64,000 nucleotides of DNA. Origin: Balanoglossus misakiensis. Its lineage: Eukaryota > Hemichordata. Shown here one piece after another: positions 1 to 10,050 of this stretch. Numbering within the stretch: position 1 is the first letter of the stretch; every line of letters starts with the position of its first letter. The stretch covers positions 5,022,001 through 5,086,000 of the forward strand of contig CM082580.2 in assembly GCA_040954595.2 (NCBI GenBank). Reading direction: 5' to 3'. The notes beneath the pieces are model-generated. The model was not told the DNA's origin, did not search any database, and was given only the letters and a program-made list of their open reading frames with translations. The position numbers were made by a program, and so were the translations under genes.

Positions 1-377
1 TTTCAGAATCAGAGTCAGACCTGTACGCAGGGCTTGGCTTGGCGTTACCATGGAGGTACCCGGGTAACATGCATTTAAAAAGTGATATAATAATCAATCA
101 CGCAGTCATTGCGTAATGAACTAAACAAGGTACACACGCGGATGAATGCTGTTAGTAATAATGTTAGTACATTGTAAGTATTATAGTAGGCCTATATGCC
201 TACTCAGGCAGTTCTGCTGCGTTGCGTGTAGGGGTATTTATACCAAGAAGACAAAGCTATTTTTAGAACGCGCTTTTGATTGGCCAGCTCGACCCTACCC
301 CATACACTGAGCACTGTGAATGGTCGAGAGTTAGGCATGACGTGTTTACTATATTTGAGTCTGAGACTCAAAGAGGA

Positions 378-384
378 TATAAAG
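378..384 (+). promoter_or_regulatory. putative TATA box of the Rho GTPase gene
   Basis: The heptamer TATAAAG lies 53 bases upstream of the ATG at 437. This spacing would place transcription start near 405-415 and give a very short 5' UTR. It is a motif match with suitable position only; no transcript evidence is available. Confidence 0.4.
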
Positions 385-436
385 TACTCTCGTTCTTTAC
401 CACGCACAAAATTTGAAGTCTCTCAAATGTGAAACC

Positions 437-2043
437 ATGTCTGTTCATAAATGCCTGGTCGTCGGTGACGGCGCTGTTGGAAAAACATGCATGTTGATAA
501 GCTACGCAACGAATAGGTTTCCGATAGACCACATACCGACGGTGTTCGAGAATTACGCAGGTGAGAGATTGTTGTTTACTTTCGTTTTTAATAGTTTAGA
601 TTTTTGGGGGAAGAGGGTCTTGTCGGCGATTAAAAGTGAAATTTGTTAAAGATTGACTTCTTGATGCCCTGGATTCACAAAATCACTCCGACATACTTTA
701 TATCTTTATTCGGGCACAGACTTAGAGTGCAATACAATGGAAATTTGAACCTTTTGGGTGAGACAAAATATTTTTTCCACGTTTCGCGTCATTTCAACGA
801 CCACAGCACTCGAGATTCTGTCATAAACGCCATTTTTTTCTGTTCATACAGTACCATTTTCCATTCTATTTTCGATTTCAGCTTCTTTAACAGTAGAAGG
901 CGCGCATCACACACTTCATCTCTTTGACACAGCAGGGCAGGTAATTAAAACATTCAACTAATAAACCAATTAAAATCGACGCAATAATATTGTGTGTGTG
1001 TGTTTTTTGTTATAAAATAATATGTCAAATGCATATAGTGAAAGAGTACACGCATTCACTCAGTACGAGTAGTACACTAGATGCGAATAAGCAGCAAAGC
1101 TTTTGCACTAAAGTTCTTTTTCGAACGCGTTTTAGACAAAGATCAAAAACTATTATTGGATGACATTGCCAGCTTTTCATCACAGTTTTATTATTGTTTT
1201 ACTGCAACTTGAAGTACTAAGGCCAAGATACCCGTAGAGCTCAATGAGTAAAGTGAATTTATTATTGGCGCATTCCCTATTTGTATTTGTTTGTCCGTCT
1301 GTCTGCCTTTTTGTTTGTTTGTTTGTTTGTTCGTTCATTGATTCATTCATTCATTCATTCGTTCGTTCGTTCGTTCGTTCGTTCGTTCGTTCGTTCGTTC
1401 GTTCATTCACTCACTCACTCACTCACTCACTCACTCACTCACTCACTCACTCACTCACTCACTCACTCACTCACTCACTCACTCACTCACTCACTCACTC
1501 ACTCACTCACTCACTCACTCACTCACTCACTCATTCATTCATTCATTCATTCATTCAATCATTCATTCATTCATTCATATTCTTATGTATTTACTATAGG
1601 AGGAATATGACCGACTTCGAATTTTATTTTACCCGATGACCGACATCTTTCTCGTGTGCTTTTCTGTCATGAGCCAATCATCGTTCGAGAACGTGTTCGA
1701 GAAATGGGTGCCGGAAATTGAATTGTATAATCCGAACACTCCGTTCCTATTGGTTGGTCTGCAAATTGACTTGAGGCAAAACGATAGTGTCACAGTTCCT
1801 TCGCAACCATGTTATAGAAAGCCGGAAGAGAAAGAAGAGGAGAAACCAATAACGCATGCGCAAGGACTGCAGGCCGCCCAAGAACTTGGAGCCGAACTTT
1901 ATGTCGAATGCTCTGCTTTAACACAGGAAGGGTTGAAAAACGTGTTCGAGGAAGCCGTCTTATGTTCGCTGAACCCAAGGAAGAAAAACGGCAAAGCCAA
2001 GAGACGGTGGCTGAGTTGTCTGTCACCAAAGACACTGCGCTGA
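437..2043 (+). CDS. Cdc42/TC10-like Rho-family small GTPase, 3 exons, no CaaX box
   Basis: Exons are 437-560, 882-940 and 1600-2043, giving 208 aa. Introns are GT-AG and phases match (1, then 0). ATG 437 is chosen because it gives Rac/Cdc42-like numbering from residue 1, with a good context (AAACCATG). Seen: P-loop GDGAVGKT (10-17), switch I IPTVFENY with Thr35, DTAGQ with Gln61, and the SAL (G5) motif in YVECSALTQ. Phe56 is the Cdc42-type residue (Rac has Trp). The G4 motif reads LQID instead of TQID or TKLD. Rho GTPases switch between GDP and GTP to control actin and polarity. The C-terminus is polybasic ([10 protein letters not shown]) but ends CLSPKTLR, with no prenylation box, so membrane attachment must differ from the family norm; a single Cys eight residues from the end could be acylated (inference). 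A long tetranucleotide repeat fills the end of intron 2. Confidence 0.9.
1308..1578. repeat. compound tetranucleotide microsatellite (TTTG, TTCG, TCAC, TTCA)
   Basis: Successive blocks of GTTT, TTCG, CACT and ATTC run for about 270 bases within intron 2 of the Rho GTPase gene. The block ends about 20 bases before the AG acceptor at 1598-1599. The long open frames through it (Ser-Phe-Val-Arg or Thr-His-Ser-Leu repeats) are artefacts of the repeat. Confidence 0.95.
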
Positions 2044-2203
2044 TTCATGGCCTAATATTTACACTCGTATACTAAATTGCCAATTTTTTTTTGGGGGGGG
2101 GAATAAGCTTTGCCTCACCACGCAACTGATATAACCCGGAAGAGCCTTAAGTTTTTAAAATTGTTGACACCTAATAAATGGCTGTGATGAATCGTTTGTG
2201 TGC
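2044..2203. other. short intergenic stretch downstream of the Rho gene
   Basis: This is the 3' flank of the GTPase gene, with a T8G8 homopolymer run at about 2082-2101. An ATTAAA/AATAAA-like element (CTAATAAATGG) near 2172 is the best candidate polyadenylation signal. Confidence 0.4.
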
Positions 2204-2287
2204 GTCAGGATGGCCGAGCGGTCTAAGGCGCTGCGTTCAGGTCGCAGTCTACTCTTGTAGGCGTGGGTTCGAATCCCACTTCTGGCA
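2204..2287 (+). tRNA. tRNA-Leu (anticodon CAG), copy 1
   Basis: This 84-base gene has the class II architecture of tRNA-Leu. The acceptor GTCAGGA pairs with TTCTGGC (two wobble pairs), the D arm contains TGGCCGAGCGG, and the anticodon loop TTCAGGT carries CAG. A long variable arm and the T arm GTGGGTTCGAATCCCAC (also the B box) follow. T-rich sequence suitable for Pol III termination follows. It differs from copy 2 only in the acceptor stem. Confidence 0.95.
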
Positions 2288-2939
2288 GTTACATTTTGGA
2301 CTTTTTGACAGTTATATTTTGGACTTTCTTAAGAATTTGTCAGGAAAATGATTCCCAAAGACTGTATGTTGCTAATTGCTAAGTTGTTTTACTTCTGATA
2401 TTTACATTTTGGACAAAATTTGAAGAATCTGTTAGAAAACTGCGACCATTTTTGTTGTATTACTGATGTGGCGATTTCTATAGAAAAAATGTACTCATTT
2501 TGGAAATACATTGAATCAGAAATCAAGATTGAGTTAGCTGCTTTAGCTAAGACACACAATCTATATTCGGTGTGTGTGGACACCGCTATTCCTATCCGCG
2601 TGGATTAGAACCGAGACAGATGTTTGTTACGGACACATAGACCAGTGAAGAAGGAATAAATTCCGCGACCATATTATTCTGTATTCACACATGATGAGTG
2701 ATGTTGGATTTCACTACTTTGGGATCTTGAAATAGATTTGGGGAAGAAGGATCTTCATTCGTCTACATACTTTATCTCATGAACTATATATGCGCTGCAC
2801 GCCTCAGATATACCAGGGTGAGATAAATCTGGCGTCCTCCTCGTGTACCCCTCGTACCCTGTAATACATTTACACCACCAATTTTGGATTTATTATTCGT
2901 CCGCGATTTGTAATTGGCCAGAGAGTATTGACCGTATAC
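2288..2939. other. intergenic spacer between the two tRNA-Leu genes
   Basis: No gene is recognised. The first part (2288-2400) is homologous to the 3' flank of the second tRNA-Leu, so the duplicated unit is larger than the tRNA. The short open frames here have no coding features. Confidence 0.6.
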
Positions 2940-3023
2940 GTCAGGATGGCCGAGCGGTCTAAGGCGCTGCGTTCAGGTCGCAGTCTACTCTTGTAGGCGT
3001 GGGTTCGAATCCCACTTCTGACA
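2940..3023 (+). tRNA. tRNA-Leu (anticodon CAG), copy 2
   Basis: It is identical to copy 1 through the body and has a better-paired acceptor (TTCTGAC against GTCAGGA). CAG is in the anticodon loop and A/B boxes are intact. A T7 run follows at about 3027. It lies 736 bases downstream of copy 1 in the same orientation. Confidence 0.95.
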
Positions 3024-3877
3024 AATATTTTTTTGGAAGAATTTATCAGGAAATGATTTCCACAGACTGTATGTTGGCAATTGCAATGGCGCTTTTACTT
3101 TTAAAATAACCATTTGCATTGAGACCTAGACTAGCCCACTAGTCGCTTGGTGAACTTTGGAATCTCAATACTTAATGTGTGTTTGCGGAGATGTTTGTCT
3201 TTATTAATAATCTCAATACTTTTTGTGTGCATGCTTGCCTTGAGCGTGTTTCTGTTAGTGAGGCGAGTTTCGAATTTGGGACTGAGCTCATGGTTTCGGG
3301 TAGCGTCGACCAATCACCACGTGGTCCAAGAGCCGATACTGAAAATGTATGATTTTCTCCCTTTATGGATTATCTCCCGTTAGCAACAACAGAATGATCG
3401 GTTTCCTCAACCAAACAACACATCGCCGATTCTCTGTAGATAATAGCTTTGCCTTTGTAATGTCTATAAACCAGTTTTTCTTATTCTGTTCATTCATTCA
3501 TTCATTCATTCATTCACTCATTCATTCATCCATTCATTCATTCATTCATTCATTCATTCAGGCAGGCAGCCAACAATTCTTCTTCCACCTTTCATTATCT
3601 TGCCAGTCATTCAGTATAGTCAGTCCATGATTTGGCCAATATGCGTTTGTCGTTTATTTAGTAACGTCACTTTACGTAGCTGTCCGTCTCTGTGTGAGTC
3701 TGATCATGGACATGGTTCGCCTTGTGTGTTGATGTGGGAGGGTGTGTGCAGTATACAATCAGTCACACGCATAGGTTGTTTGCTTTGACGATTTAATTGA
3801 ATGAAATAGATCCCAAGTTTACTCTTGGTGGAGTTTTGTGGCTATGGCACTCTGAGACGACTGCATAAATTATCTTT
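3024..3877. repeat. intergenic region with TTCA microsatellite
   Basis: It holds a (TTCA)n tract at about 3489-3560 and, at 3128-3150, a motif (GACTAGCCCACTAGTCGCTT) that recurs at 27465-27484. No exon with flanking splice sites was recognised. Confidence 0.6.
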
Positions 3878-6652
3878 TCAAATCGAACAAATTGCGCAAG
3901 AGAGCTCATAGCCATGGACGTAGGGGCCGCACGGCATACCACTGTAGGTAACGCAGGTACTTTCGACAGAGTACAGACGACCTGTAGAATAGGAGGAAGA
4001 GTACGTGCTGGGCACGACTTGGCCGGCAACATCAACGCACACGTACTCCGATGTGCTACTCCCGGAATACAACGACGACATCAGATACCCGTGATACTCT
4101 CTGCTCCAACCACTGGGACAATCATCGCGAGCTGGGTACAAAATCTGGCTCTGGCGAAACTCATGCAGACACACCGCACAGGGTACGGCGGAATACCTGC
4201 TACTATAAAGCGGGCCAGATGTAGTGCGGTACTTGATGGCGTAGACACGACCACGATCACTTTGTTGACCACTGGAAATAGCTGTGCTGTTGTACCTGGG
4301 CAGTTCGGGCAAACACAAGTAGTTTCCGCCACTGCCATAGTAATTGTAGTAAGACCCCGCCATTATCCCTGGGAGAAAAAAAAAACAATAAATTAAAAAA
4401 GGCGACATTTAAAAAACAATGACCGAATCCCTAACAGGCAGTTATTGATAGGCTCACGTTAGTGAATGCCGAGTAGCCGAGTTAGTTAGTTAGGCTATCT
4501 CCCGCTCACCACCGCTGTTACCATGGAAAACTGACATTAGCCAATCACAAACTATCAGTGGTTGGCACGTGCGAAAAAGTGCACTATCACACCGCCATTC
4601 AAAGACATACACACTCCCTTTTACCATATGGGGGCATATGTAAATTAGTGGAATCGTTAATTGTTGAGTAGTGTTCATAACTCACCTTTGTACACCACCT
4701 TGGCTATACCCGGACATGAAGTATGACCCCAACGTGTGTATACGAGACCGTTGAGCCCTGTAATGAATGTGGAGAAAAGAGATTGTCACAAACATTCAAT
4801 TTGCTTGACAAATGCTTGCAATCAGTGTGTTTGTGTGTGTGTATGTATGTATGTATGTATGTATGTATGTATGTATGTATGTATGTATGTATGTATGTAT
4901 GTATGTATGTATGTATGTATGTATGTATGTATGTATGTATGTATGTACGTATGTTTGCAGATTAGCGAATAGTCTTTCTTCAAAAATCAATTCGATTTCG
5001 AGCGTCGATTTGGATATCTGATGAATAAATCCGAAATTCTCGACATGTACAGTTAGACAAGTTCGTTGTAAAGTTTTTTTGGGAATATTTAGGTAGATGT
5101 TGATATCTAGTTTACCGTCTACATTGTACTTATTTTATCCGACTTGGAAATCTTTGATCTTTACCGATATAATCGTCATCTCGACTCGTGCTATTTAATC
5201 GGTGCGGTGGTCGTGCTTCACAAATAAAAATGCCAGAGTGTGTGGATTGTGTCCGGGGAAGGACGCTTATTGAAATAATATGAGTTTTACCTTTTGGACA
5301 GGACTGTTTCTTAGTGCCAACATCACAGTATTCCCAGCGCACCGTTGAATCGATGGTATAACACCACGGCCGTGGAGCCTTGTCCATGTTGCGGCAGTAG
5401 TTGTGATCACCAACACCGGTGGTGGTGTGTTGGTGCGGAGACTGTGACGTCCACCGTTGACAGGTTCGGCCCGAAACAGTCCTCGACACCATGCCTTGGT
5501 AGTCTGACCCGTTATCTTGGGTGTAACATTCGCTAGCTTTGGGCGGAAAAGCACAAACAGATAATCAGGGCGTGCCCTGAACATGGTCTGAAAAGTTTGA
5601 CTAATTTCAGAGCATTACGACAGGCTTGAATCGGGCCTGGTAGTACAGAACAGCATTCAGCGATGAGATTTCTGAGACGACGTCCTGTCTTGGCGCTTCG
5701 TTCACTATCGAAATTACAGAAATCTGGGATATCAACCTACAGCTGCAATTACTTGTTTTCCGCGTACTGACATCATCACATGCACAGCATGGCGTGCCTT
5801 CAAGGTTTCGATCTGGGCACGGACAAATACTCCTTGTTGTTGGAAGTTAAAATACTATACGATTAAGAGTCAAGACACTTGCAGACTCGACTCGGCTACA
5901 TACCCTGATTTCGGTCCGGGTCGTAGCGCTCACTCGATAACTTGTCATCAGTTGAACTAGCTTCAGTCGACTGAAAAAAAAAATATGAACGAACCATGTC
6001 TCTTTACAGAAAGCGACGATCTGCGCATGTTAACATGCATCGAAAGCATTATCTCAGTTTCGTACTTCTAGTCACAAATATTCAGTGAAACTAGTCGTAG
6101 CTATGGTTCTAGATCGATCAGAACGTCTTCGTGAAATATGAGATGACAAGACGTGTTGAAGATGAACTCCACTTTACACATGAATGCAATCTGTACCACA
6201 ATCTTAGACAACAATATTTAGCCAAATTTATTTCAACAGATTTTGATTTAAGGAAAGGGTGCTTAATGTTGGATGTACATTAAACATATATGTATGTATT
6301 CTCATATTGTTGCAATCCCTGAATGTAAACTGTATTTTGCAAAACATAGCACCAGCAACGCTTTCCGTTGTCCATGGGCCCAGGCCACAGTTATTAGATT
6401 ATAGTAACATAAGTAAGTCGAGTTATATGTGACGGCAATTTGCAAACATAATGCATTGGAGTATTTCAAAGCCAAATGAAAGAACATTCGAACTAAAACA
6501 AAGGCGAAAATTAAATAAACCATAATAGCCATTCTAGGTAATTTTGATATAAGTCTTACCGCATCTACGTTCGCGGGCGCATAGATATCTTCGCAGTGGA
6601 TGAGAGCAACGCTCAGGCAACAGGCCAGAACGACAACCTGTCTTATCGCCAT
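3878..6652 (-). CDS. secreted kringle plus short-chain-collagen-C4-like protein, 5 exons
   Basis: Exons on the minus strand are 6652-6560, 5970-5904, 5536-5291, 4757-4686 and 4368-3878, giving 322 aa; phases 0, 1, 1, 1 match throughout. Residues 1-20 (MAIRQVVVLACCLSVALIHC) form a signal peptide. Exon 3 is one kringle (Cys57, 79, 101, 112, 124, 133; CRNMDKAPRPWCYT core). Its DxD lysine-binding motif is absent, so plasminogen-type lysine binding is unlikely. The last two exons form the Cys/Tyr-rich domain seen at the C-terminus of invertebrate 'short-chain collagen C4-like' proteins (VYTRWGHTSCP, MAGSYYNYYGSGGNYLCLP, VPCAVC, ARDDCPSGWSREYHGYLM, YVCVD). No Gly-X-Y collagen repeat is present. The kringle sits in a symmetrical phase 1-1 exon, consistent with exon shuffling. 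The molecular function is not known; an extracellular binding or matrix role is inference. Confidence 0.85.
4840..4950. repeat. (TATG)n microsatellite
   Basis: About 27 TATG units lie in intron 3 of the kringle gene. The Tyr-Val-Cys-Met and Tyr-Ile-His-Thr open frames through it are repeat artefacts. Confidence 0.95.
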
Positions 6653-7734
6653 GGTCTTCAACGTACTGCAGTTAAGGAATAACAGCGAGAGAGCTAATGT
6701 TGTTCTGTGGCCTAGGTTCCAAGGAACTTTTATTCCCTCCGAGCTACGTCATGTGGCTAAAACATCAACGTGTGCACAAGTTTGTCACGTGATGTGCATT
6801 GTCCAACCGGTAACGCGAAGCGCTTCTCCTATTTACAGAATGCCGCGCGGTACCAGTCTGCAGCAATGATCACTACAAATCACACTGTCGTCACGTGAAC
6901 ATGTTGACTACGACAGACTTTCAATGAGTCACCGAATGCCCGAAACGCATAGCCATGTTGACACAATAAGACCCAGTTCGCTTCACTTATCCCGCATGCT
7001 GTGTTTTTACCAAGAAATGCCTCGAATTCTATACTCCCGCGCCAACGTTGTCACTGTTGAAACGTCATAACCAAGTCACATATATCAACTTAGTGGACCA
7101 CGTGGACTAGGTGGATTCCGCCCACTTCCAACTTTGTAACTTTAGTTATCCATTGTGACGCGTGAATAATGAAGTTTTGAGGCTGGGCGGACCCACACCC
7201 ACAAATTACGTTCATTGTTCTGCCATACTGTTCCACAATTGTACATATTACATGTACTAACCAACTACTTCAGGGGGTTTGGATGCCCTGTCTTTATAGG
7301 AAGCATTACATGTACTGTGTACTCTTCAAGCACCCTTACACTGTGCCAGTCAGATCATCGCCGGAGCCGAATCTCCGCTTAGTTTCCCTAGATAGTGTGA
7401 GAGAATAGCATCAATTTCACAGGTTTGTGTGTGCCATGTCTATCAGGAAGCAGAACTTTACTCGCCAACCACTCCTACACTTTGCCAGTCACTTCAATGT
7501 AGATCGAAGATTAGCGCTTATGGTGTTAACAGTTATGTGCGCACGTGGTTAAAAGATACAATGAAACAGTGAGAGACGAAGGGAGTCAGACTAAAAATTA
7601 AGACAGTTGTCATAAACGGGAACAGGTAGAAAATGCACAATCGATTTATTGTGTTTTATTACATTTTATGGGTAACGATTGTAAATTAAACTAACAATGT
7701 AAAAGTGAGTGCGAGGGGAAATGGCGCAGTACAT
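6653..7734. other. upstream region of the kringle gene; no gene seen
   Basis: On the minus strand an ATAAAA element (about 6728-6733) lies near 75 bases upstream of the kringle gene start and could serve as a weak TATA box. Otherwise no coding exon, RNA gene or clear repeat was recognised. Confidence 0.35.
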
Positions 7735-9390
7735 TCACTTGATATTTACATTTGGTGATTGGAGTGTTGTAAACCAATACATTCTGGTTTGTGGTCTTCA
7801 AAATCCAGTAACACATTGCAGATTATACATGGAACAGCGAACGGGCAAAACGTTGCCTATCAATTGTAGGTTTTAAGCCCATAAAATTTAGCAACGTTGT
7901 TTATTTCAGGTGTGTCAACTTTCCACGAGACTGCATTCCATTTCCGTCGACAAAATCGAGTGGTGACTGTTTAGTATTTTGAATTTGCAAGCATGTGTGG
8001 GTTTTATTGCAATTCTTATAATTTCAGCAAATGTGTGTTAAATATCCAGTATACACGGCCATTTACAATTCAGCAAGTGGGCACGATAAAGAGAGGTGAA
8101 CGTGCCAGCAACAGTGTTACCAGACCATTCATCTACCTTAAGAAGAGTCGTTCGGATTATAAACATACTCTGAAGTCGGCCCATATATTTCAGGTTTTGG
8201 AGCATGTGCCTTGTGTTATTTTTTCCATAATTATTGATTGCAGCAAAGTTAATTGTTCTAAAAAGAGTGGCGGAATGAACCTAAAACGTATATCATAAGG
8301 TCCATCTATAACACAGCAAAATAATCACTACAGCTGATTGGTCACTGGCAGGCATACTTTTCATAATGAATCTTCATTTGCATAATGTATTTCTTCAGCA
8401 AAGTTAACAAATCTCATGAAGAAATGATGATGATTAATGGTCAGCATTGTTTCTGTTGCAAAATTTGAATTCAAGTCCGGACTTGAGCAAGAAATTGCGT
8501 TTAACTTGCAGAACAAAAATACTCGAAATAGAGCTAAACTTTACAGCTAATGTCCCTTTAAAGCAACCTAAAAACTGATTGATGATACCGTATCTTGGTT
8601 ACAGTAACCGAATATTACAAGGGGGCACAACGGAAAGGCGGGATCGGTGTAAGCTGATATTTACCTTTTTTGGTTTCTCAGTGAACCGGAAAACATTGGT
8701 TTATGGTCTCCGAAACGTACGTCATATTTACATGAAAGGACTGAAGTGTTGTAAATCGGCAAACCACTTTATGATCTTTGAAATATGAATACCGTCTATT
8801 CATAAGCATGCCACAAGGGAAAATGTACTATTTCAAAATATTTTATTCAGTGTTTGAAAGTCCTAAGCTATTTTTAAAACATTTTTGCTGAATACGTGTC
8901 CTGTTTGGATTAAATTTTTGTCCAAGATTTTCCATCGACAAAAAATCAGCAAACGGTAAGCAACTTTGGACTTTGCAAGAAAGCGTGATGTTCGACACAT
9001 CTTGTTTACTCTTAACAAATTAGTAATCTCCGCCTCGATATTGATTCTTCAGTTTCTTCCCAGCAATACAATGTCCGACGAGATTTGCTTCGTATTGGAG
9101 TTTTCTGTAGATTACTATAGTCTGGTCCCCTGCCCCAATCCCACCGCTGGCTGCGCCTTTAGCGTAGCGCATCCAGCGGTGAGATTGGGGCAGGGGACCA
9201 GACTATAGATTACTAGTTTTCGTGTTTCCGTGTTAATTAGGGGCCAGTTGACGTCTACATTACTCGAGGCGTTATAAATCAGAAAAGGGGCTGTTTGCTT
9301 TCTCTGAAATAGAGTTGATTGATATTTACAATGGCCGATTGAAAGTGTTGTAAAACGGTGAAAAACACTTTACGGTGTATGCAATATGAG
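7735..9390. repeat. cluster of diverged dispersed repeats
   Basis: At least three diverged copies of one unit are visible near 7738, 8656 and 9320. Each has GATATTTAC, then a TGTTGTAAA motif, then ACTTTAYGGT/GTGGTCTTC and an AAATATGA-like end. A TCAAGTCCGGACTTGA palindrome lies at 8471-8486; related sequence occurs near 13260, 30625 and 51220. No coding gene is supported. Confidence 0.5.
9118..9205. mobile_element. 88-bp hairpin (foldback) mobile element with 10-bp target duplication, copy 1
   Basis: The element starts TAGTCTGGTCCCCTGCCCCA and ends with its inverse, so the inverted repeats fill most of it. A perfect 10-bp direct repeat, TAGATTACTA, flanks it at 9108-9117 and 9206-9215. The centre contains GCTGGCTGCGCC and GCGCATCCAGC. 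It is too small to code and must be non-autonomous. Confidence 0.85.
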
Positions 9391-9961
9391 ACATAAATTA
9401 CAATTGTAACCCAGAAAAAGCGGACTAGCTTAAATTTTATGAGTTCATCATGTCACGTGATTGATCAGGACTGCATGTTTTGCACGACACTACGAAATGT
9501 CAGAGAGTGGGCCGTTTTTTTTCTTTTTAAATGTGGCATTTTGGCCAGTCTACCATAATACCATAATATTCAATTAACATCAACTTTTACCAACAAAGAG
9601 AACAAGTCTATATCCACAAAAAGTCAAGGTTTGTGTGTGCAATGTTGAATTTGCAAGTACCGTACATGTATCTGTTGATTTTGAAACTTCTGATAACTCA
9701 CATACCATGATTCGCGCTTTGCTTGGTAAACCTGGGGTGAACACTTATTTAATAATCGACAACCTGATCATAGTTCAAGAATGACTGAAAGGATGATATT
9801 TAAAGAATGCACTTTGTACTTGGGGTCTTATGCTGTGTTTAAAGGGTAAAGCCACGCAAATATATAATTTTCAACGCCATACAACACATGCACGTGTTGG
9901 GCACTTAGGAAACGGAACGCGGAAACTGTTGTCTGATATTCATCTGATTCCCAGCAACCAC
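9216..9961. other. non-coding stretch between two hairpin elements
   Basis: AT-rich sequence holding one diverged copy of the 7.7-9.4 kb dispersed repeat. No gene is seen. Confidence 0.5.
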
Positions 9962-10050
9962 TAGCCTGGTCCCCTGCCCCAATCCCACCGCTGCCTGCGC
10001 TACGCTTAAGGGCGCAGCCAGCGGTGAGATTGAGGCAGGGGACCAGACTA
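9962..10050. mobile_element. 89-bp hairpin mobile element with 9-bp target duplication, copy 2
   Basis: It belongs to the same family as 9118-9205 (TAGCCTGGTCCCCTGCCCCA at the left, GGCAGGGGACCAGACTA at the right). A perfect 9-bp direct repeat AGCAACCAC flanks it at 9953-9961 and 10051-10059. The loop differs (CTGCGCTACGCTTAAGGGCG). Confidence 0.85.

Noticed and set aside
1244-1639. Long open frames of Ser/Phe/Val/Arg and Thr/His/Ser/Leu repeats
   Set aside because: They run through a tetranucleotide repeat inside an intron of the Rho gene.
4723-5021. Open frames with Tyr-Val-Cys-Met or His-Thr-Tyr-Ile repeats (also at 54165-54432)
   Set aside because: Frames through TATG/TACA microsatellites in introns.
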